Assembly (NCBI GenBank): GCA_026982585.1 | Contig: JALSGW010000286.1 | Coordinates: 1 to 13,180 of the forward strand | Direction of reading: 5' to 3' | Length of the DNA stretch: 13,180 nt | Source: Alphaproteobacteria bacterium | Lineage (GTDB): Bacteria; Pseudomonadota; Alphaproteobacteria; Geminicoccales; Geminicoccaceae | Shown here: positions 6,323 to 13,180 of the stretch, in pieces | Layout: each line of letters starts with the position of its first letter | Position numbering within the stretch: position 1 is the stretch's first letter | Notes under the pieces: generated by a model | Seen by the model: the letters and a program-made list of their open reading frames with translations, nothing else | Database searches by the model: none | Told to the model about the DNA's origin: nothing | Position numbers and translations under genes: made by a program

Positions 6323-8140
6323 ATGAGCGCGACCGATCTGGATGCGTTCAAGGCCCGCCTTCCCCTGGCCGACATCATCGGGCGCTATGTGCCGTTGAGG
6401 CGCCAGGGGCGGGAGCTCGTCGCCCTGTGCCCGTTCCACCGCGAAAAGACCCCCTCCTTCACGGTGGTGGAAGACAAGGGGTTCTACCACTGCTTCGGCT
6501 GCGGTGCGCACGGCAACGCCATCGACTTCGTGATGGCGATGGAAGGGATCGGCTTTCGGGAGGCGCTGGAGCGGCTGCAGGAGCTCACCGGGATTCCCGC
6601 ACCCCAACTCCGGGCAAGCCGGCAATCCCAAGAGGAGGCGGCGCTTTGGGCCGTCAATGCGGCCGCCCGGGACTGGTTCCGGGCCCGGCTCGTGGGGCCG
6701 GAGGGCGAGCGGGCGCGGCAATATCTGCAAGCGCGGGGGGTGGCGCGGGCGAGCTGGGAGCGGTTCGAGCTCGGCTATGCCCCGGCCGCTCGGGACGGTC
6801 TGCGGCGCGCGCTCGCCGCCCGGGGATGGTCGGAGACGCTGCTGCTGCGCGCGGGGCTGCTCGCGCAAGGGGAGGGGGGCGAGCCCTACGACCGGTTCCG
6901 CGACCGGCTGATCTTCCCCATCGCCGACCGGCGGGGACGGGTGGTGGGATTCGGCGGCCGGGCGCTCGGGGAGGCGCGGGCGAAGTACCTCAACAGCCCC
7001 GAAACACCCCTGTTCCGCAAGGGCGAGCTGCTCTTCAACCTGCATCGCGCCGCCCGTCCCGCCCGCTCCCAGGGCCGGCTGTATGTGGTCGAGGGGTTCA
7101 TGGACGTGATCGCCCTGAGCGAGGCGGGGCTCGAGGCGGTGGTCGCCCCCCTCGGCACGGCGGTGAGCCCGCCGCAGCTGAGGCTTCTCTGGCAGCTCGT
7201 GGACGAGCCGGTTTTGTGTTTCGACGGCGACGGGGCCGGCAGGCGCGCCGCCTGGCGGGTGGCGCTCCGCGCCCTGCCGCTTCTGCAGGCGGGCAAGACC
7301 GTGCGCTTTCTGCTGCTGCCGGAGGGGGAGGATCCGGACAGTCTGGTGCGCGGACGGGGGGTGGAGGCCTTTTCCGATCTGGCGCGTACCACGGTGCCGC
7401 TGGTCGAGTTCCTGTTCGCCATGGAGGCGGAGGCGGCCGCACCCACCATCCCGGAGCGGCGGGCCAGGCTGCGGCAGCGGTTGCGGCAGCTGTTGCGGGA
7501 GATCGGCGATCCCGAGCTGCGGCGCGACTATGCGGCGAGCTGGCGGATGCGGTTTGCGGCGCTGGTTTCGACGGATGAGCATACTCCGATACGCAGCCGG
7601 CGGCGCAATCCGCCCGAGCGGTTCGACGCGGCCCTTCGGGCGGCCGAGCGGGAGGCGGCGCTCCATCTGCTGCGGCCGCTGGTGCGGGATCCCGGGCTGC
7701 TTGCGGCGCATGAGGAGGCGTTGGCGGCGCTTGAGCTGGCCGATCCCGAGGGCGAGGCGTTGCGGCAGGAGATCCTCAACTGGTATGCGGCGGGGGGCAG
7801 CCTTGACCCGCGGAGTCTGCGCGACCACTTGACGGCACACGGCTTCGCAGAGTTGGTCGAGGAGATGGTCGCCGGCGATCGGGATGCCGCCGAGGATTCC
7901 GGAGGTGGGTTCGACCTCGAGGAATGGCGGGAGACGCTGGCGCGCCTCGAACGTCTCGCCGCGCAAAGGCGTGAGGCCAGGGGCATCGCGGAGGTGTGGC
8001 GGCATCGGGACGCGGAGGTGTCCGCGCCCGGGCAGCTCGCCGGATCCGCGCGTTTATCCGCAAGCGAGGGAGAGCGTTCCCTGGAGGAGTCTTCCGGGGA
8101 CCGGGGCGGCCGCCCGGGCGACGAGCGGGCGCCGTTCTAG
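6323..8140 (+). CDS. dnaG: DNA primase
   Basis: This is the DNA-dependent RNA polymerase that makes the RNA primers for chromosome replication, working with the DnaB helicase. It has 605 residues, within the alphaproteobacterial range. The N-terminal CHC2 zinc domain has Cys36, His39, Cys57 and Cys60 (CPFH ... CFGC). The catalytic core contains the conserved 'RFRDRLIFPI' (191-200) and a TOPRIM fold with E257 in 'VVEGFMDVIAL', D301/D303 in 'DGDGAG' and 'DPDSL' (337-341). The C-terminal third (about 420-570) is the helicase-interaction domain and is less conserved. It ends in a Ser/Gly/Arg-rich tail. The ATG at 6323 has a very strong GGGGAGGAAGGGGG ribosome site immediately upstream. It is followed 91 bp later by rpoD. 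Confidence 0.98.
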   Translation: MSATDLDAFKARLPLADIIGRYVPLRRQGRELVALCPFHREKTPSFTVVEDKGFYHCFGCGAHGNAIDFVMAMEGIGFREALERLQELTGIPAPQLRASRQSQEEAALWAVNAAARDWFRARLVGPEGERARQYLQARGVARASWERFELGYAPAARDGLRRALAARGWSETLLLRAGLLAQGEGGEPYDRFRDRLIFPIADRRGRVVGFGGRALGEARAKYLNSPETPLFRKGELLFNLHRAARPARSQGRLYVVEGFMDVIALSEAGLEAVVAPLGTAVSPPQLRLLWQLVDEPVLCFDGDGAGRRAAWRVALRALPLLQAGKTVRFLLLPEGEDPDSLVRGRGVEAFSDLARTTVPLVEFLFAMEAEAAAPTIPERRARLRQRLRQLLREIGDPELRRDYAASWRMRFAALVSTDEHTPIRSRRRNPPERFDAALRAAEREAALHLLRPLVRDPGLLAAHEEALAALELADPEGEALRQEILNWYAAGGSLDPRSLRDHLTAHGFAELVEEMVAGDRDAAEDSGGGFDLEEWRETLARLERLAAQRREARGIAEVWRHRDAEVSAPGQLAGSARLSASEGERSLEESSGDRGGRPGDERAPF

Positions 8141-8187
8141 GTGAGCTTCCGGGGGATGCCTGCCAGGTCCGGTTCGAGCGCTCCTGC

Positions 8188-8201
8188 GGTCGCGCGCGAC
8201 C
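8188..8201 (+). promoter_or_regulatory. 14-nt palindrome in the dnaG-rpoD intergenic region
   Basis: GGTCGCGCGCGACC is a perfect 14-nt palindrome, able to fold in RNA as a 5-bp stem with a CGCG loop. It lies about 30 nt before the rpoD ATG and just ahead of its AGGAGGG ribosome site. A shorter palindrome GAGCGCTC sits at 8176-8183. No recognisable sigma70 or heat-shock promoter was found in the 91-bp gap. The structure could influence message cleavage or rpoD translation, but in DNA this GC-rich it could also be chance. Confidence 0.35.
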
Positions 8202-8231
8202 AGCGGGGGCGGAGCGAAGAGGAGGGCTCTG

Positions 8232-10185
<1,954 letters not shown>

Positions 10186-10187
<2 letters not shown>

Positions 10188-10240
10188 GCGCGCGCTCGGG
10201 CGGTCCGCTTCGCGGCGCGGCCCGGGGCGAGCGCCGCTCG
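10186..10240. terminator. GC-rich palindromes between convergent rpoD and rodA, possible bidirectional terminator
   Basis: The 82-bp gap between the two stops holds two symmetric elements. GAGCGCGCGCTC (10186-10197) is a perfect 12-nt palindrome that overlaps the rpoD stop codon. CGAGC-GCC-GCTCG (10228-10240) is a 5-bp stem with a 3-nt loop. Neither is followed by a T-run on either strand, so factor-independent termination is doubtful. The placement between convergent genes is what suggests a terminator role. A Rho-dependent end or a simple compositional effect would look the same. Confidence 0.3.
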
Positions 10241-10269
10241 GGCCGGCGGCTTGTGCGCTTGGTCCTAAA

Positions 10270-11421
10270 TCAGGGATGGGGGCCGGGATAGCGGGGGATG
10301 CGCAGGCTCCGGTGGACGTCCACGCACAACAGCAGTCCCATGCCCCAAAGCGTGGTGATCACCGCGGTGCCGCCGTAGGAGATGAGCGGCAGGGGCACCC
10401 CCACCACCGGCAGCAGATTGGCCACCATGCCCACGTTGATCAGCACATAGAGGCTGAAGTTGAAGCCCACGCCCATGGCCAAAAGGCGGCCGAACTGGCT
10501 CTGCGCCCGCAAGGCCACGAACAGGGCCGCGAGCACCACCGTGAAGTAGAGCGACAGCACCACCAAAGCGCCGACGAAGCCCGCTTCTTCGGCGAGCAGG
10601 GTGAAGGCGAAGTCGGTCTGCTTTTCGGGCAGAAAGTCGAGCTGGGACTGGGTTCCCTTGAGAAAACCGCGGCCCCAGAGACCGCCTGCGCCGAGCGCGA
10701 TCTTGGACTGGATGATGTGGTAGCCGGCGCCGAGCGGATCGCGTTCCGGGTCGAGGAAGGTGAGCACCCGCTCCCGCTGGTAGTCGCGCAGATTGGCCCA
10801 GATCACCGGCAGCGCCGCGAGGGCCAAAAGGCCGACGGCGGCGAACTTCCACCAGCGCACCCCGGCCAGGAACAACAGCGTGCCGCCCACCGCCAGCAAC
10901 ATGAGCGCGGTGCCCAGATCCGGCTGCATGAGCACGAGCGCGGTGGGCACCAGGATCATGGCGAGCGGCCAGAGGAGCTTGAGAGGGCGGGCGATGTCCT
11001 CGAAGCGGAGGCTGTGGAAGAAGCGGGCCAGCGCCAGCACCAGCAGGATCTTCATCACCTCCGAGGGCTGCAGGCGCAGCACCCCGAGATCGAGCCAACG
11101 CTGGGCGCCCTTGCTGAAGGTGCCGGCCACTTCCACCAACAGCAGCAGCACGAGGCCGAAGGCGAAGGCGAGATAGGCGATGCGGAACCAGAATCGGAGA
11201 TCGATCAGGGCCACGAGCAGCATCAGCGGAAAGGCGATGGCGAGGCGCAGCGCGTGGCGCACCGCCCAGGGGCTGTGGTTGCCGCCGGCCGCCGAATACA
11301 GGACCAGGTAGCCGACCGCGCTCAGCAGCAACAGCAGCAGGACGAGCCCCCAGTTGAGGGCGAGGAGCTTGTCGGAAAGCCGCAGGGGCGGCGGGGTGTG
11401 GTCTTGTGTGGACGCGATCAT
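10270..11421 (-). CDS. rodA: RodA, SEDS-family peptidoglycan glycosyltransferase (rod shape)
   Basis: This integral inner-membrane protein polymerises glycan strands from lipid II during side-wall growth, in complex with PBP2. It has 383 residues and about ten membrane segments, both normal for RodA. Signature stretches are visible: 'KGAQRWLDLG' (104-113), 'LQPSEVMKI' (117-125), 'QPDLGTALML' (166-175), 'PEKQTDFAF' (265-273), where Asp270 is the presumed catalytic residue equivalent to the essential Asp of other SEDS proteins, and 'LPVVGVPLPLISYGG' (337-351). The ATG at 11421 overlaps the mrdA stop as ATGA, so the two are translated in a coupled way. A GGGGAGAGG ribosome site lies upstream inside mrdA. 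The gene is also known as mrdB. It converges on rpoD. Confidence 0.97.
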   Translation of the reverse strand: MIASTQDHTPPPLRLSDKLLALNWGLVLLLLLLSAVGYLVLYSAAGGNHSPWAVRHALRLAIAFPLMLLVALIDLRFWFRIAYLAFAFGLVLLLLVEVAGTFSKGAQRWLDLGVLRLQPSEVMKILLVLALARFFHSLRFEDIARPLKLLWPLAMILVPTALVLMQPDLGTALMLLAVGGTLLFLAGVRWWKFAAVGLLALAALPVIWANLRDYQRERVLTFLDPERDPLGAGYHIIQSKIALGAGGLWGRGFLKGTQSQLDFLPEKQTDFAFTLLAEEAGFVGALVVLSLYFTVVLAALFVALRAQSQFGRLLAMGVGFNFSLYVLINVGMVANLLPVVGVPLPLISYGGTAVITTLWGMGLLLCVDVHRSLRIPRYPGPHP

Positions 11422-13180
11422 CCGGGCCTCTCCCCGCGCGGGGCCTGGGCGAGGCCGGATGCCAGCGGATCCAGCTCCAGGCTCTTCTGGATCAGGTCGC
11501 GGGCGATGGGCGCCGCCACCTTGGCGCCGCTTCCGCCGTGTTCGACGATCACCGCCGCCGCATAACGGGGTCGGTCGTAGGGGGCGTAGGCGACGAACAG
11601 GGCATGGTCCCGCTCCTCCCAGGGCCGGTCCTCGCGCTTGTAGGCGCCGGTGAGGCGCTCGAGCTTGGTGATGCGTCGCACCTGGGAGGTGCCGGTCTTG
11701 CCGGCCATTTGCATGCCGCGGAAGTCGAGGCGCGCGCCGCGGGCGGTGCCCCGGCGTCCGTTGACGGTCTCGTACATGCCGCGCAGCACGAGCTGCAGGT
11801 GGCGCCGGTCGATGCCGATCGCAGGCGCGGGGGCGCGGTCGCCGGCGGGACGGGCGAGCCAGGGCCGCACGGCGCGGGCGCCGTTGCACAGCCGGGCGGT
11901 CATGACCGCGAGCTGCAACGGGGTCGCCAGCACGAAGCCCTGGCCGATGCCGGTGATCAGGGTTTCCCCCTTCTGCCAGGGTTCGCCGAAACGCCGTTCC
12001 TTCCAGGCCCGGGTGGGGATGAAGCCGGGGCGTTCGCCCACCAGGTCGATCGCCGTGGGCCGGCCCAGCCCGAAGCGCCGCGCCATGGCGGCGATGGCCT
12101 CGACGCCGGCCCGTCGCGCCACGTCGTAGAAGTAGACGTCGCAGGACTGGGCGAGACCCTGGACCAGGTCCACCCACCCGTGACCGCCTTCCTTCCAGCA
12201 ATAGAAGCGGCGATTGCCGAGCTGGAGGTAGCCGGGACAGAAGAATTCGTGGTCGGGCGCGATGGCGCCGCTTTCCAGCGCGGCGAGCGCGGTGACCATC
12301 TTGAAGGTGGAGCCCGGCGGATACTGGCCGCGGATGGCCTTGTCGACGAGGGGATTGTAACGGTCGCGCCTGAGCTTCTGCCAGGTGCTGGGATCGAGGC
12401 CGTTGACGAAGCCGGAGGGGTCGAAGCTGGGGACCGACGCCTGGGCGAGCACCGCGCCGCTCGTCACGTCCAGCACCACCGCGGCGGCGGCGCGTTCGTT
12501 GCGGAGGCGCTCGTAACAATAGCGCTGCAGCTCGAGGTCGAGGCTGAGGGTGAGGTCGCGGCCGGGGATTCCCTCGTCCCGGCGGAGGATCCGGATCTCC
12601 CGCCCGACGGCGTTGACCTCGACCTTCACCACCCCCGCCCGGCCCCGGAGCGCGCGATCGTAGGCCCGTTCGATACCGGTCTTGCCGATGCGGAACTCGG
12701 GCAGCTGGAGCAGGGGATCGGGATCTTCCTTGAGCTCCTGTTCGCTCACCGGGCCGACATAGCCCAACAGATGGGCCAAAACCGGCCCGTGGGGATAGGA
12801 GCGCAGGAGTCCGGAATCGATGAGCACCCCGGGCAGTTCGGGCGCGTGCACGGCGATGCGGGAGACCTCCTCCCAGGACAGATCGTCCCGCACCAGCACC
12901 GGGACGAAGGGCCGGCGCCGTTCTGCCTGCCGCAGCACCTCGCGCACCCGATAGGCGGGAAGCGGCACGAGCACGCCGAGGCGCTTGAGGGTGGTCTCGA
13001 GGTCCGGGGCCTGCTCCGGCACGATGCGCACCCGGAAGGTGGGCTCGTTGATGGCAAGCGGGCGTCCCTTGCGGTCGAAGATGCGGCCCCTAGGCGGCAC
13101 CACCAGGCGCTGGTTGATCCGGTTTTCCTCGGCGAGCAGGCGGTAGGCGGCGCCGTCCTGGACCTGCAGCTGCCAGAGGC
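11418..13180 (-). CDS. mrdA: penicillin-binding protein 2 (peptidoglycan DD-transpeptidase), partial (N-terminus beyond right edge)
   Basis: This is the elongasome transpeptidase that cross-links the glycan made by RodA. The window holds the last 586 residues. The frame stays open to the edge, and the first visible residues, 'LWQLQVQDGAAYRLLAEENR', are the typical segment just after the membrane anchor, so roughly 35-45 residues are missing. The pedestal begins with 'PPRGRIFDRKG'. The transpeptidase motifs, numbered from the first visible residue, are STFK at 290-293 (Ser290 is the acylated serine, 12309-12311), SCD at 345-347 and KTG at 494-496 (11691-11699). A GTG at 13103 is internal and not the start. 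Cys314, Cys327, His333 and Cys346 surround the active site and may bind zinc. The stop overlaps rodA. In many relatives mreBCD lies upstream, which would be outside the window. Confidence 0.96.
   Translation of the reverse strand, partial: LWQLQVQDGAAYRLLAEENRINQRLVVPPRGRIFDRKGRPLAINEPTFRVRIVPEQAPDLETTLKRLGVLVPLPAYRVREVLRQAERRRPFVPVLVRDDLSWEEVSRIAVHAPELPGVLIDSGLLRSYPHGPVLAHLLGYVGPVSEQELKEDPDPLLQLPEFRIGKTGIERAYDRALRGRAGVVKVEVNAVGREIRILRRDEGIPGRDLTLSLDLELQRYCYERLRNERAAAAVVLDVTSGAVLAQASVPSFDPSGFVNGLDPSTWQKLRRDRYNPLVDKAIRGQYPPGSTFKMVTALAALESGAIAPDHEFFCPGYLQLGNRRFYCWKEGGHGWVDLVQGLAQSCDVYFYDVARRAGVEAIAAMARRFGLGRPTAIDLVGERPGFIPTRAWKERRFGEPWQKGETLITGIGQGFVLATPLQLAVMTARLCNGARAVRPWLARPAGDRAPAPAIGIDRRHLQLVLRGMYETVNGRRGTARGARLDFRGMQMAGKTGTSQVRRITKLERLTGAYKREDRPWEERDHALFVAYAPYDRPRYAAAVIVEHGGSGAKVAAPIARDLIQKSLELDPLASGLAQAPRGERPG

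Noticed and set aside
7561..7600. Slightly AT-richer patch inside dnaG as an internal rpoD promoter
   Set aside because: I found no -35/-10 pair or heat-shock type promoter with acceptable spacing.
5951..8005. 684-codon open frame on the minus strand opposite dnaG
   Set aside because: It is the complement-frame shadow of a GC-rich gene with strong third-position bias. It is rich in Arg, Pro, Gly and Leu with no recognisable domain, and the opposite strand is unmistakably DnaG.
8000..8140. Low-complexity end of DnaG as a sign of frameshift
   Set aside because: The helicase-binding end of DnaG is naturally variable, the frame is uninterrupted, and total length is normal.
10276..11565. 429-codon plus-strand open frame opposite rodA and the end of mrdA
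   Set aside because: It is a Gln/Glu/His-rich composition shadow of hydrophobic membrane codons, with no family resemblance.
11422..12519. Upstream extension of the rodA frame through mrdA
   Set aside because: The extra part is an Arg/Pro-rich shadow of PBP2. RodA homology begins after the ATG at 11421.
13101..13103. GTG at 13103 as the start of PBP2
   Set aside because: The frame continues to the window edge with conserved PBP2 residues (LWQLQV ... AEENRINQRL), so the gene is cut by the edge and does not start here.

Overview
The window is GC-rich chromosomal DNA from a proteobacterium, most likely an alphaproteobacterium of a Rhodospirillales-like kind. The evidence is the yqeY-dnaG-rpoD order, the alphaproteobacterial wording of the sigma factor (region 1.2 block 'DDPVRMYLREMG', the following 'CESPLTMRAI' stretch, and the C-terminal 'HPSRSRKLRSFLD') and a CHC2-type DnaG. 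Coding is dense. I see no insertion sequences, CRISPR arrays, tRNA or rRNA genes, or prophage genes. The assignment rests on remembered family features, not on a search.

Positions 1-4748 (minus strand) hold an ABC importer operon of the UgpABCE/MalFGK class, read right to left: a GlpR-like DeoR-family repressor, the ATPase, a periplasmic substrate-binding protein, a UgpA-like permease and a UgpE-like permease that runs off the left edge. The genes are tightly packed, with gaps of 65, 25 and 11 bp and then a 4-bp ATGA overlap. The repressor closely resembles E. coli GlpR, and the permease and binding protein resemble UgpA and UgpB. Sn-glycerol-3-phosphate or a related polyol or sugar phosphate is therefore the leading substrate guess, but the binding protein is divergent and this is not settled.

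Positions 4749-5704: divergent from the repressor gene is an alpha/beta hydrolase of the kynurenine formamidase (arylformamidase) type. The 89-bp region between them carries overlapping, oppositely oriented promoter candidates and an imperfect palindrome, so one regulator could control both sides.

Positions 5819-10187 (plus strand) hold the macromolecular-synthesis cluster: yqeY (GatB/YqeY-type protein), dnaG (primase) and rpoD (housekeeping sigma factor). A strong stem-loop lies between yqeY and dnaG, and a 14-nt palindrome lies between dnaG and rpoD. This is reminiscent of the post-transcriptional tuning known for the E. coli rpsU-dnaG-rpoD operon.

Positions 10270-13180 (minus strand) hold the cell-elongation pair mrdA (PBP2, whose N-terminus lies beyond the right edge) and rodA (SEDS glycosyltransferase), overlapping by ATGA. 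They converge on rpoD across an 82-bp GC-rich gap. PBP2 has a Cys/Cys/His/Cys arrangement where a zinc site is described in other PBP2s.

Most of the window is ordinary core genome, and I do not see a convincing undescribed system. The best leads are the PBP2 metal-site variant, the regulatory hairpins around dnaG and rpoD, and the GlpR-like/hydrolase divergent control region.
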